Assembly: GCF_049739465.1 (NCBI RefSeq)
Contig: NZ_JBMHHY010000022.1
Location: 1 to 64,000, forward strand
Direction of reading: 5' to 3'
Length of the DNA: 64,000 bases
From: Embleya sp049739465
Lineage (GTDB): Bacteria; Actinomycetota; Actinomycetes; Streptomycetales; Streptomycetaceae
The position numbers and the translations under genes are program-made. Shown here piece by piece: positions 1-8,024 of this stretch. Every line of letters begins with the position of its first letter. Positions within the stretch are counted from its first letter, which is position 1. The notes beneath the pieces are model-generated. The model ran no database searches, was not told the origin of the DNA, and saw nothing but the letters and a program-made list of their open reading frames with translations.

Positions 1-264
1 CGGATGCGGAGCACCAAGCAAAGACCCCGGCCCCGGAGGGGACGTGCAGCGACGAGGCGGTGGCCGCTGTCACGACCCGGCCCCGCCGAACGGACCCAGG
101 GCCAACCCCGCACCGGCCCAACAGCACGACGCCAAGCGGCCAACCGCCCCCGCCGCGAATCAAGGAACAGGTCCGGCACAGCCGCAACCACCCCCGAGCC
201 CCCGAGTACCCCAAGCCCCCGAGCACCCCAAGCACCCGAGCCCCCCGACTGCCCCCCAGCTTGG
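1..264. other. Gene-free left edge with proline-codon-like low complexity
   Basis: No convincing gene is seen here. Open frames on the plus strand are Pro/Arg-rich and look like composition artefacts. Between about 190 and 250 the sequence is an irregular run of C-rich units (variants of CCCCCGAG and CACCCCAAG). It lies just downstream of the stop codon of the minus-strand gene ending at 265, so it is probably a 3-prime intergenic region cut by the window edge. Confidence 0.5.
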
Positions 265-981
265 TCAGCCGAACAAATCGGTGATTCGGCCTCGCCTGGG
301 GCCGGTTGCGGTGGGCTCCGGATTGCCGCCGTCCAGGGCGTTTGCGACCCTCGTTGCCGTTGCCGTTGCCGCTGCCGGTGGGGTGAAGGTTACCGATGCG
401 CAGATTGCGGCCATCAGGTCGACGTAGTGCGGCCAGGTGTCCAGGTCTTCGGTGGACAGGGTGAAGACGGCCATCCTGGGTTGTCCGGGGAATGGGAAGA
501 AGGCTTGGGCGGAGCGGGTTGTGATGCCGAAGTCCTGGGTGGCGCCGAGGAGTTGGCCGGGGATGCGCGGTGTTGTGTCCGCCACCAACACCGGTATTCG
601 GCCCAGCGGCGTGGCGGCGACCGCGATGTCCCGGTCCGTCGTGGGTGGCCCGAGTCGGTGCAACACCCCTTCGGCGAAAGGGAGTCCGGACTCGGTGGCG
701 AAGTGCCTCACCGTCACCACGAGGAGCGCCGAGGTGAGGCCGCCGTCGTCCTTGCGGGCCAGGCACGTGGACAGGTGGACCATGCCCTCGCGGTTGAGGC
801 CGGTCAGGAACGCGTCCTGGGTGAGGGCGCATTGGATTCGTTGTTCGGGCGTCGCGTCCGGCCAGAAGTCCTGGAGGAGCAACACGAGTTCGGCGATCCG
901 CTCGGCCGGATCGCGGTCCATCGCGAAGACCTCGAAACCGTCCGGCAGGACGAACCACGGCGCGACCTCGTCCACGTTCAC
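265..981 (-). CDS. Hypothetical protein, last gene of the WXG100 operon
   Basis: A 238-residue soluble-looking protein with a GTG start. It overlaps the stop of the preceding gene by 4 bp (GTGA), so the two are probably translationally coupled. No signal peptide or membrane segment is visible. The first about 205 residues look like a compact mixed alpha/beta domain; the tail is Ala/Thr-rich. I do not recognise the family. Its position at the end of an operon with a WXG100-like protein suggests a helper, chaperone or immunity-type role in type VII-like export, but nothing in the residues proves this. Confidence 0.7.
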   Translation of the reverse strand: MNVDEVAPWFVLPDGFEVFAMDRDPAERIAELVLLLQDFWPDATPEQRIQCALTQDAFLTGLNREGMVHLSTCLARKDDGGLTSALLVVTVRHFATESGLPFAEGVLHRLGPPTTDRDIAVAATPLGRIPVLVADTTPRIPGQLLGATQDFGITTRSAQAFFPFPGQPRMAVFTLSTEDLDTWPHYVDLMAAICASVTFTPPAAATATATRVANALDGGNPEPTATGPRRGRITDLFG

Positions 982-1706
982 CGACTGCCTTCCTCCGTCG
1001 CCCCGAGCCGAGCCGCCTCGGCCTCCGCCATCGCCGCCACCACTTCGCGATAGGCCGCCACTCCGTCACCCACCGCGTGCTCGAAGGCCGTCCGTGCGCG
1101 GTGTCGGCCGTAGCCGCACAGGCCCGCGCCGCCGACCCCGATCGTGAGCGCTACCAGGGCGATTCGGGCCACCTCGGGGCGCCCGCCGACCGCTCCGGCC
1201 ACCGCCCCGGGCAGGCCGAATGCCACCGGGCCCGCCACGCACAGCGCCAACGGCACGGTCCAGCGCCCGATGCCGCGCGCGATCCGGTCCGCCTCGGCCC
1301 GGAGCCGGCCCACCGCCACCGGGTCGAGCACGTCGAACCCGCCCCGTCCGGCCACCTCGGCCGCCGCGGCGACCGCCGCCGGATGGGTACGCAGCACGCC
1401 GTACGCCGGACCACCCGCGTACCGCCCCAGACCCTCGGCCCACCCGGGACCGCTGCGCTCGAAGAGCGTGGCCAGGGTCGGGGCCGGTCGAAAGCCGTAC
1501 CCGACCGCGACCGTGCGCTGCCAGTCGAGGCTCGGGCCCGGGTGGTCGACCGACCACAACCGCACCGCGTCCCCGCTCGTGGTGAGCAACGCCCGTACCA
1601 CGTCCCCGCGTTGCCGCCCCACCGGCCGCCGCCCGCGGGACCGGGACAGCAGCCAGTACGGCGCGACCAGGGCCGCGAGCACGAGCAACCACCACGCCCG
1701 ACTCAC
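978..1706 (-). CDS. Hypothetical membrane protein in the WXG100 operon
   Basis: A 242-residue protein. I chose the GTG at 1706 because the N-terminus then reads as an uncharged-to-hydrophobic anchor (residues 4-18) followed by Arg-rich sequence; longer frames upstream are Arg/Gly noise. Two more hydrophobic stretches (about 145-170 and 178-198) suggest a small multi-pass membrane protein. The stop overlaps the next gene (978-981), while 88 bp separate it from the upstream 441-residue protein gene. Family not recognised; context suggests a membrane partner of the WXG100/T7SS-like proteins. Confidence 0.65.
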   Translation of the reverse strand: MSRAWWLLVLAALVAPYWLLSRSRGRRPVGRQRGDVVRALLTTSGDAVRLWSVDHPGPSLDWQRTVAVGYGFRPAPTLATLFERSGPGWAEGLGRYAGGPAYGVLRTHPAAVAAAAEVAGRGGFDVLDPVAVGRLRAEADRIARGIGRWTVPLALCVAGPVAFGLPGAVAGAVGGRPEVARIALVALTIGVGGAGLCGYGRHRARTAFEHAVGDGVAAYREVVAAMAEAEAARLGATEEGSR

Positions 1707-1794
1707 CGCCCGGTCGCCCGAAAGGCCCGACCCGCCCGGCGCGTCCCGAACTCCCCGGGCGCCCCGAGCGCGCCCGGGACACCGGATCCCACCG

Positions 1795-3120
1795 TCACAG
1801 GAACGCCGCCCACGCGGACAGCACCGCCGCCGCGCCGCCCGCCCCGCGTACCCCTCCCGGGGCACCCTTCGTGCCCGCGAAGCCGAGGCCGCCCAGGACA
1901 TTGTTCACGCCGCCCGGGGCGGTCGAGTCCGTCGTGCCCGGCCAGTCGTCGTTGGGCAGGGACGCCGCCGTCGGGTAGGTCAGGCCGGCCGTGATCGCGC
2001 CCTGTACTCCCTTGCCGATGTTCTCCGCGGCCCCCGCGCTCGCACCCACCTTGCCCGCCGCCCACGCGGCCGGCTTGATGATCGCCGGGTTGGCCATCAG
2101 GCTCGACATGGCCGGCGCCTGGCCGCCGAAGGTCTTGATCCCGGTTCCGATCCCGGAGACCACGCCCTTCGTACCGACGACCGCCCGGCCGGCGCTCACC
2201 CCCTTCGCCAGCGCGCCGATCCCGGGCAGCGCGCCCAGCGCGTCGCCGCCGAGGGTGAGCCACGCGCCGGGTTGGTCGAACTTGCCCTGCATCGCATAGC
2301 TCGTCGCATGCATCCCGAGCGCGGCGAGCGAGGTGAGCACCGCGAGCGGAGCAAGCACCGGGCAGAACAGCGCGACCACGCCCAACACCGCACCGGCCAC
2401 CGACAGGAAGTCGCCGACCCCGTTCAGGAATCCGGCCAGGTCGAACGGCTTGTCCGGAGCGTCGTCGGCGGCCTCGTCGATCACCCGGGCGTGCGCGGCG
2501 GCGTCGGTGGCGTGTTTGTCCAGCAGGGTCCGCGCGTCCTGCAGGATCCGATCCAGCTCGTTGTTCGCGCCGGTCAACCGCCCACCGGCGGCGTCCAGTC
2601 GGGCCTGTGCCTCGCGCAGTCGCCGCTCCGCCTCGGCGAGGTTTTCCTTCGTGTCGAACCACTGGCCGGCGTAGCCGAACGCGGGGTCGTCCTTGGCCCG
2701 GTTCACGTCCTCCTGGGCGGCGTCCCGCCTGCGCCGGACCTCGACCGCGTTTCGTTCGAACGACCCGCCCTCGCTCTGATACCGCGTCAGTTGCCCGCGC
2801 CACTCCTCCAGTTGGGTCGCCGCCTTGCGCATCGCCGCCTCGGCGTCGCGCAACCGGCCGGGCAGCTTCTCCATCACCTCGGATTGCACGAACTTGTGCG
2901 CGGCCTCACCCTCCCAGGCGCCGCCGCCGAGTGTGATGCCCTTGAGGATGCCCTGGGCGGTGACCATCTCGTTCGCGGCCTTGGTCAGATTCGCCACCAG
3001 CGGCTCACAACTCGCCGGTTTCCCCGGGGCCGGGTCGTAGCCGATGCCCGGAAACGCGGCGTCCGGCGGGGGGCCGCCGCCCCACATCCACGGGCCGCCC
3101 GGCCCGACCGGGCCGCTCAC
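1795..3120 (-). CDS. Large helical T7SS-type substrate-like protein
   Basis: A 441-residue protein with a GTG start overlapping the stop of the WXG100 gene by 4 bp. A Pro/Gly-rich leader (1-35) is followed by about 190 residues of mostly helical, heptad-like sequence (40-235) containing one WEG motif (ITLGGGAWEGEA) and many Arg/Glu/Ala repeats. A hydrophobic Ala/Leu-rich stretch (about 240-280) and a Gly/Ala-rich tail come after. This layout matches actinobacterial type VII-associated proteins with an N-terminal WXG/LXG-like helical domain. No recognisable toxin or enzyme domain is present at the C-terminus, so a secreted scaffold or chaperone-bound partner is as likely as a toxin. Confidence 0.7.
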   Translation of the reverse strand: MSGPVGPGGPWMWGGGPPPDAAFPGIGYDPAPGKPASCEPLVANLTKAANEMVTAQGILKGITLGGGAWEGEAAHKFVQSEVMEKLPGRLRDAEAAMRKAATQLEEWRGQLTRYQSEGGSFERNAVEVRRRRDAAQEDVNRAKDDPAFGYAGQWFDTKENLAEAERRLREAQARLDAAGGRLTGANNELDRILQDARTLLDKHATDAAAHARVIDEAADDAPDKPFDLAGFLNGVGDFLSVAGAVLGVVALFCPVLAPLAVLTSLAALGMHATSYAMQGKFDQPGAWLTLGGDALGALPGIGALAKGVSAGRAVVGTKGVVSGIGTGIKTFGGQAPAMSSLMANPAIIKPAAWAAGKVGASAGAAENIGKGVQGAITAGLTYPTAASLPNDDWPGTTDSTAPGGVNNVLGGLGFAGTKGAPGGVRGAGGAAAVLSAWAAFL

Positions 3121-3407
3121 GCGGACAACCTCAGGCGACCGGAGATCTGCTCCTCGATGCCGTCGTAGTTGACCACGTTCTGCCGGAGTGCGTCGACGAC
3201 CTTGGCGATGTCCTCACGGATGATCTTCAGCCCGTACTGCCACTCGTCGTGGAAATCGTCACACGCGTCGTCCAGCCCCTTGGTGCCCAGGCTCTTGGGC
3301 CCCGCGTCCTCCAGCGCGTTGAGCGCCTTGTCCATCGACTCGGTACACGATGTGAGCCGGTCGACCAGCAGGTTCAGGGCGATCGTGTCCGCCCGGTATC
3401 CGTCCAT
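3117..3407 (-). CDS. WXG100-like small helical protein (ESX/T7SS type)
   Basis: A 96-residue, all-helical, acidic protein of the usual length of WXG100/EsxA-type proteins. A canonical W-x-G turn is not present; instead LEDAGPKSLGTKGLDDAC separates two long helices, and the second helix carries FHDEWQYGLKII. It begins with ATG after a GGGGGA ribosome site and shares a GTGA overlap with the next gene. Family members dimerise and are exported by an EccC ATPase system; no EccC-type gene lies in this window. Assignment rests on size, helical pattern and partner gene rather than a diagnostic motif. Confidence 0.65.
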   Translation of the reverse strand: MDGYRADTIALNLLVDRLTSCTESMDKALNALEDAGPKSLGTKGLDDACDDFHDEWQYGLKIIREDIAKVVDALRQNVVNYDGIEEQISGRLRLSA

Positions 3408-3447
3408 ACGCGTAGTTCCCCCGTGCGGTGGTTCGGATCGCGGCGAC

Positions 3448-3603
3448 TCAGGCCGCGAGCACGCGGTCGGCGCGGGTCTCGCCGGTCGGACCGCTCGACG
3501 GTGCCCCGTCGGTCGCGACCGCCGCCTGCCGGGTGGACAACTTCCACGTGGCCAGGACGCGGGCGATCACGACGAGGGCGAAAAGGGCGAGCAGAGCGGA
3601 CAT
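3448..3603 (-). CDS. 51-residue single-pass membrane protein
   Basis: A small gene starting ATG at 3603, 8 nt after an AAGGA ribosome site. Residues 2-18 are a hydrophobic anchor (SALLALFALVVIARVLA), followed by a short Ser/Thr/Gly-rich tail ending DRVLAA. It lies 40 bp upstream of the WXG100 gene on the same strand and directly downstream of the phased repeat array, so it is probably the first gene of the WXG100 operon. Function unknown. The coding call is supported by the start site, the clean hydrophobic segment and the position. Confidence 0.55.
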   Translation of the reverse strand: MSALLALFALVVIARVLATWKLSTRQAAVATDGAPSSGPTGETRADRVLAA

Positions 3604-3640
3604 GCGATCAGATCCTTGAAATTGCCGAAACTGCGTGAGC

Positions 3641-3740
3641 CGAGTGTGTTCAATGTGTTCAAACGGTGTTCAAGCGCATTCGAGCGCATTCAACTTCGCT
3701 CAACGTCGCTCAACTGCGTTCAAATACGTTCGAGAATCGA
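3641..3740 (-). repeat. Helically phased array of ten 10-bp direct repeats upstream of the WXG100 operon
   Basis: On the plus strand a CRA triplet recurs at 3641, 3651, 3660, 3671, 3681, 3691, 3701, 3711, 3721 and 3731, almost always preceded by TT or CT. Read on the transcribed minus strand the consensus is NNNTTGAACG, repeated head to tail. From 3671 to 3731 the spacing is exactly 10 bp, close to one helical turn, so all copies face the same side of the helix. The array lies 38-137 bp upstream of the 51-residue gene start. It looks like a multi-site operator for a protein that oligomerises along DNA; the binding protein is unknown. Confidence 0.75.
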
Positions 3741-3827
3741 CGCTAGGCCCGCACAACCGCCGTTTCGGCCCCCTTGACGCGGCATCGACGCAGGTCGGGG
3801 CGTTCCTGACGGGATCTTGACAACCGC

Positions 3828-4853
3828 TCAGCGCAGCGCCAACTCGGCGATCACCGCGGCGTGATCGGTGTGTGGCACCCGGTGTTCGGACACCGACGCC
3901 ACCTCGATCCCGCCGGCCACCAGGACGTGGTCGAGTCCGAACAGCGGCGGCAGGCCGTGGAAGTACGCCATCGGCCAGGTGCGGGCCAATCCCCGGCCGC
4001 GCTCCTCGTGCGCGTCGCGCAGTCCGGCGCCGGTGAGCGCGCGGAACGAGGCGTTGTCCGGGGTCGCGTTGAAGTCGCCCAGGAAGATCGTGGGCAGCGT
4101 GCGCCGCTCGGCCTCGCGGCGCAGCGCGTCCAGGTCGTGCGCCCACTTCCCGGCCTGCCCGCGCAGCGGCGGCATCGTGTGCACGCCCTGGATCCGGATC
4201 CGGCGCCCGTCGATCTCCACGGTGGCGCCCGGCATCGGCATCGTGGTCCGCTCGGGCAGGAGCCGCTCGTCGGTCAGCGGTCGGCGTGCGTAGATCGCCA
4301 GGCCGGCCGCGCCGGACTCGCCGTGCCCGGCCGTGTACGGGAGTTCGCGGGCCAGCCCGGCCCGCTCCAGCCCGGCCGCCAACTCGGGGGTCAGCTCCTC
4401 CACGGCCAGTACGTCCACCCGCTCGCGCAGCACCAACTCGGTGATGCGGGCCGGATCCGCGCTGCCGAAGTAGGCGTTGGCAGTCATCACCCGTACCCGG
4501 GTGCCACCCGGCGCGGGGCCGCCGCCGGCGGTCAGGCGCGGCAACATCCACAGGGTGTGCACAACCACCAGGCCCAGCGCGACGAGCAGGGTCAGCCGCA
4601 TGCGCAACAGCGCGGCGCCGAGGACGACGAGTACGGCGGCCGCCGCCGCGTACGGTGCGAAGACGGTGACGATCGCCACCGGCCACATCGCGTCGAACAC
4701 CAGCAACCGGGCGCCGGTGACCAGGACGGCGCCCGCGAAGACCAGCCCGACCACATTGCGCCCGAGCGCCCGCAGCCGACGCCGTAACCGCCACAGCCGA
4801 GGCGGCGGCGGAATCTCCTCCGCCGGATCCGCCGCCTCGACCCACGCGGTCAC
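3828..4853 (-). CDS. Membrane-anchored endonuclease/exonuclease/phosphatase family protein
   Basis: A 341-residue protein. Residues about 30-110 hold three hydrophobic segments; the remainder is an EEP-family hydrolase domain. Family motifs are visible in order: MTANAYFG (metal-binding Asn), AVEELTPE (metal-binding Glu), IFLGDFNATPD, LDHVLVAGG and a terminal HTDHAAV with the catalytic His. The domain would face outside the membrane. Known substrates of such proteins include phospholipids, phosphoesters and DNA; none can be chosen from sequence. The GTG start at 4853 overlaps the stop of the upstream Pro-rich membrane protein by 4 bp. Confidence 0.85.
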   Translation of the reverse strand: MTAWVEAADPAEEIPPPPRLWRLRRRLRALGRNVVGLVFAGAVLVTGARLLVFDAMWPVAIVTVFAPYAAAAAVLVVLGAALLRMRLTLLVALGLVVVHTLWMLPRLTAGGGPAPGGTRVRVMTANAYFGSADPARITELVLRERVDVLAVEELTPELAAGLERAGLARELPYTAGHGESGAAGLAIYARRPLTDERLLPERTTMPMPGATVEIDGRRIRIQGVHTMPPLRGQAGKWAHDLDALRREAERRTLPTIFLGDFNATPDNASFRALTGAGLRDAHEERGRGLARTWPMAYFHGLPPLFGLDHVLVAGGIEVASVSEHRVPHTDHAAVIAELALR

Positions 4854-5839
4854 GGTCGGGCCCGCCCGGGCGGCGGCGGCGCGGCAGGCCGAGGCGGCAC
4901 CGGGGCCGCCCCGGTCGCCGGGTCGCCCCCGGTCGTGGCCTGCGACCCGGTGGTCCCAACCTGCGGCGCCGCGGGTGGGGCTGGTGGGGCGGGTGGTGCA
5001 GCCGGTGCTGGTGACGCGGGCGGCGACGCGGCAGGAGCACCACCCCCGGGATCACTCACCGGAGCCCGATCCGCCCCACTCGCCCCGGCGTATTCGGCGG
5101 CAACACGCTGCGGCCCGGTCCGGTCGCCCCCGGCATACGCCCCGGTCACCCCGGCCGACGCCCGCGCGCCGTACCCGGCGTCCTGCGGCGCCGCTCGCAC
5201 CCCGGTCCGATCACCCCCGGCGTACTGCCCGGTCGCCCCCGCCGACGGCTGCCCCAGGTATTCGTATTCGTATTCGTATTCGGTCCCGGCTCCCGCGTAC
5301 TGCCCGCTCGGCTGTCCGACCCCCGTCGCCTCCCGCCCGTACGAGGGCCACTCCCGAGGCGGCAGCGACTTGCCGCGCGTGACCGTCGGCGGGCTCGGCG
5401 CGCCCAGGACGACGATCAGGAAGTACGCGCACAGCGCGAACAACACCAGCACGCCGACGTTCACCGCGCTCTGCTCGACGCGCGCGCCCGCCGGGATGTC
5501 CGCGAAGCCGCCGCCGTCGTAGGCGAGCCCGCCCAGGGCCACCGTGAGTCCCACGATCCCCTGTACACCGAGCACCCCGAGCGCGACCCGGGTGATCATC
5601 CGGGCCCGAGGCGTCGGCCGTCCCGCGTGGGTCACCAGCAACACCGCGGCCGCGAGCAATGCCGGTGTGAGTACGTCGAGCAGCGCGGACTGACCGCCGT
5701 AGGCCCGTGCCCGGAAGTCGGACACGCCCGATCCCACGCCGAACAACACCCGCAGTGCGTCGACCGTCAGGCGCAGGGCCAGGAAGCCCACCAGCGCCCA
5801 TGCCGCCGGTTCCCGCAAACGATCCGTTTCCTGTCGCAT
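4850..5839 (-). CDS. Membrane protein with long Pro/Ala/Gly/Tyr-rich tail
   Basis: A 329-residue protein starting ATG at 5839 after a GGGGAGG site. The first about 155 residues contain four hydrophobic segments of a small integral membrane domain. The second half is disordered: repeats of QYAGGDRTG and AYAGGDRTG type, a run EYEYEYEYEY encoded by a hexanucleotide repeat near 5260-5280, then a Pro/Ala-rich end. It overlaps the EEP-family hydrolase gene downstream by 4 bp, so the two probably work together. Function unknown. Confidence 0.75.
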   Translation of the reverse strand: MRQETDRLREPAAWALVGFLALRLTVDALRVLFGVGSGVSDFRARAYGGQSALLDVLTPALLAAAVLLVTHAGRPTPRARMITRVALGVLGVQGIVGLTVALGGLAYDGGGFADIPAGARVEQSAVNVGVLVLFALCAYFLIVVLGAPSPPTVTRGKSLPPREWPSYGREATGVGQPSGQYAGAGTEYEYEYEYLGQPSAGATGQYAGGDRTGVRAAPQDAGYGARASAGVTGAYAGGDRTGPQRVAAEYAGASGADRAPVSDPGGGAPAASPPASPAPAAPPAPPAPPAAPQVGTTGSQATTGGDPATGAAPVPPRPAAPPPPGRARP

Positions 5840-5946
5840 CCGACTGCCTCCCCGTGGCCGTATCAGCCGCTCAGGGTAGACGGGCGAGGATGCTCCGGCG
5901 GGGACAGGCGGAAACCGGCCGGAGCCGGCCGCGCACACACCCGGGT

Positions 5947-6276
5947 TCAGAGCTTGTCGATCGCCTGCCCCACGGTCATGCCCTTGGCCAGATCGCCGGT
6001 GGCCAGGTCGGTGCCGACGTTCGCGCCACCCACGTCGGTGCCGACGCTGTTGGACAGCGGGTTCAGCCCGCCGCCGTTCATCGGGTTGAGCTGCAGTTGT
6101 TGCACCGCGCCGAGCACCGCGCCGGTCGCGGCGGCGGCGCCGGTGCCTGCGGCGGGCAGGTCCGGCTGGGAGATCCCGTTCACCGGGGTCGCGGCCGTGG
6201 CGCTCCCGGCCAGGCCGAACGTGGCGGCGGCGCCCAGCGAGGTCGCGGCGAGCACGGTGCGCAGAACGGAGGACAT
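5947..6276 (-). CDS. Small secreted Ala/Gly/Leu-rich protein
   Basis: A 109-residue protein whose first 29 residues form a typical Sec signal peptide (hydrophobic core then ATAAT cleavage region). The mature part contains QQLQLNPMNGGG, NPLSNSVGTDVGG and a C-terminal GMTVGQAIDKL. Start ATG at 6276, with GGAAGGG about 10 nt upstream. It resembles the secreted protein at 12012-12473 in design (signal peptide plus Asn-Pro/Gly-rich repeats); both may be cell-surface proteins. Longer in-frame starts upstream lack a signal peptide and were not used. Confidence 0.65.
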   Translation of the reverse strand: MSSVLRTVLAATSLGAAATFGLAGSATAATPVNGISQPDLPAAGTGAAAATGAVLGAVQQLQLNPMNGGGLNPLSNSVGTDVGGANVGTDLATGDLAKGMTVGQAIDKL

Positions 6277-6553
6277 AGCAGGTGGCCCTTCCCTGTCGAA
6301 TGGGTCGATTGCGGGATTGACCACGCAACGTAGCCACTCGACCACGAAAAGCGCAATTCGGCGCCCCGTGGTCCGATGTCCCGAATCGGCTCCGAATTCG
6401 ACGGAACCGTCACAGCCCCATTCGCCGTCCCAGTCGATGAACACCGGCGGACCCGGGCGACGGCCCGACCGGGAGGCAAGTACAGACCCGACCGGGACAC
6501 AACTGCACAGTGGAAGAACCGTGGAAGACAGGCGTACGAGAGGCGCGAGCGGA

Positions 6554-7180
6554 TCAGGCGACGAGTTCGGCGAACGCCTCGTCCGCGCCGAAGCTCAGCG
6601 CGTCGTCCTCGCGCAGCCGACGCAGCGCGCGCCAGATGCTCGACTTGACCGTGCCGACGCTGCAGCCGAGCACCTCGGCCACCTCGGGGTCGGTCCGACC
6701 CTCGTAGTAGCGCAGCACGAGCATCGTGCGCTGCGGCTCGGGCAGCTTGGCCAGCGCGCGCCACAACACGGCGCGCAGCTCGGTGTCGCCCATCGAGTCC
6801 GAACCGTCGGGGCGCTCGGGCAGCTCCTCCGAGGGGTACTCGTTGATCCGACGCCGACGCCAGGCCGATATGTGCAGGTTGGTCATCGTGCGCCGCAGGT
6901 AGCCGCCGAGCGCGGCCTTGTCCTGGATCCGCCCCCACGCCTGGTAGGTGCTCATCAGCGCGCTCTGCAACAGGTCCTCGGCCTCGTTGCGGTCACCGGT
7001 GAGGTGGTACGCGGTGGCGAACAGGGCGGAGCGGCGTTCGCGGACGTACGCGGTGAATTCGTCGTCGACACTCTCCGTGTCCGAGCAAACGCTACGCGCG
7101 TTGCCGTTCAGGGGGGCGAGGGCGACGACGGTACGACGGTTCTCCTTGCGGATGCCCTGCGACTGCGTCTGGGTCTGCAT
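6554..7180 (-). CDS. sigQ: SigE-family ECF sigma factor SigQ
   Basis: A 208-residue ECF sigma factor of the actinobacterial SigE subfamily. Region 2 spans about residues 45-115 (FATAYHLTGDRNEAEDLLQ) and region 4 about 140-195, with helix-turn-helix DPEVAEVLGCSVGTVKSSI. Start ATG at 7180 follows GGGGGAGAAG. It is divergent from afsQ1, the same arrangement as in S. coelicolor, where AfsQ1 controls sigQ expression. It should direct RNA polymerase to a regulon linked to nutrient signals and antibiotic control. No anti-sigma gene is adjacent. Confidence 0.88.
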   Translation of the reverse strand: MQTQTQSQGIRKENRRTVVALAPLNGNARSVCSDTESVDDEFTAYVRERRSALFATAYHLTGDRNEAEDLLQSALMSTYQAWGRIQDKAALGGYLRRTMTNLHISAWRRRRINEYPSEELPERPDGSDSMGDTELRAVLWRALAKLPEPQRTMLVLRYYEGRTDPEVAEVLGCSVGTVKSSIWRALRRLREDDALSFGADEAFAELVA

Positions 7181-7255
7181 GACTTCTCCCCCGGTTCGGC
7201 GCTCGTTCACGATGTACAGCCTGCTGGGCGGGCTTCATCGGAACGTCGGTGAGCT

Positions 7256-7271
7256 GTCACAGGTATGCAAC
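7256..7271. promoter_or_regulatory. Candidate AfsQ1 box between sigQ and afsQ1
   Basis: The sequence GTCAC-AGGTAT-GCAAC fits the AfsQ1 direct repeat GTnAC-N6-GTnAC, as I recall it from S. coelicolor, with one mismatch in the second half. It lies in the 157-bp divergent sigQ/afsQ1 intergenic region, 76 bp upstream of the sigQ start, where a site for auto- and cross-regulation is expected. Confidence 0.5.
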
Positions 7272-7337
7272 AGGCGCCGGGGGCGGCGAACCGCGAGGGG
7301 CCGCCCCGTGTTCTTCCCAGCCGTGACGTCAGACACA

Positions 7338-8024
7338 ATGGCCTGCGTGCCCTACCTGCTGCTTATCGAGGATGACGAGTCCGTACGAACCGGACTCGAA
7401 CTCGCCCTGGGGCGCCAGGGCCATCGCGTGGTCACCGCCGCCACCGGTGAGGCCGGCCTGGAGCGGTGGCGCGAGCAGCGCCCCGACCTGATCGTGCTCG
7501 ATGTGATGCTGCCGGGCATCGACGGTTTCGAGGTGTGCCGGCGGATCCGCCGCACCGACTCGTTGCCGATCATCCTGCTCACCGCGCGCAACGACGACAT
7601 CGACGTGGTGGTCGGCCTGGAGTCCGGCGCCGACGACTACGTGGTCAAGCCGGTCCAGCCGCGGGTGCTGGACGCCCGGATCCGCGCGGTGTTGCGCCGC
7701 GGCGAGCGTGAGGTGTCCGACGCGTCGGTGTTCGGCGACCTGGTGGTGGACCGCAACGCGATGACGGTGACCAAGGCCGGCGAGGAACTCCAGCTCACCC
7801 CGACCGAGCTGCGGCTCCTGGTCGAGCTGAGCCGGCGCCCCGGCCAGGCGCTGTCCCGACAGCAGTTGTTGCGCCTGGTGTGGGAGCACGACTACCTCGG
7901 CGACTCGCGCCTGGTAGATGCGTGCGTACAGCGGCTGCGCGCCAAGGTCGAGCACACCCCGTCCGCGCCCACACTCATCCGCACGGTCCGAGGCGTCGGT
8001 TACCGCCTCGATCCGCCCCAGTGA
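7338..8024 (+). CDS. afsQ1: Two-component response regulator AfsQ1 (OmpR/PhoB type)
   Basis: A 228-residue regulator. The receiver domain (about 5-120) has acidic residues E11, D12 and D13, the phospho-acceptor D55 in LIVLDVMLPG, T82 and K104 (YVVKPVQ). The OmpR winged helix (about 130-225) ends VRGVGYRLDPPQ. The start is ATG 7338 or GTG 7347; neither has a clear ribosome site and the latter gives 225 residues. The stop overlaps the afsQ2 GTG start. The closely conserved receiver and divergent sigQ mark it as AfsQ1, which in Streptomyces senses nitrogen-rich conditions and influences antibiotic genes. Confidence 0.9.
   Translation: MACVPYLLLIEDDESVRTGLELALGRQGHRVVTAATGEAGLERWREQRPDLIVLDVMLPGIDGFEVCRRIRRTDSLPIILLTARNDDIDVVVGLESGADDYVVKPVQPRVLDARIRAVLRRGEREVSDASVFGDLVVDRNAMTVTKAGEELQLTPTELRLLVELSRRPGQALSRQQLLRLVWEHDYLGDSRLVDACVQRLRAKVEHTPSAPTLIRTVRGVGYRLDPPQ

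Noticed and set aside
1144..3168. Long open frame opposite the WXG100 operon (674 codons)
   Set aside because: Arg/His/Pro-rich translation without domain or ribosome site; shadow of the minus-strand genes in GC-rich DNA.
3641..3740. CRISPR array
   Set aside because: Units are 10 bp with no unique spacers; this is a direct-repeat operator or bend, not CRISPR.
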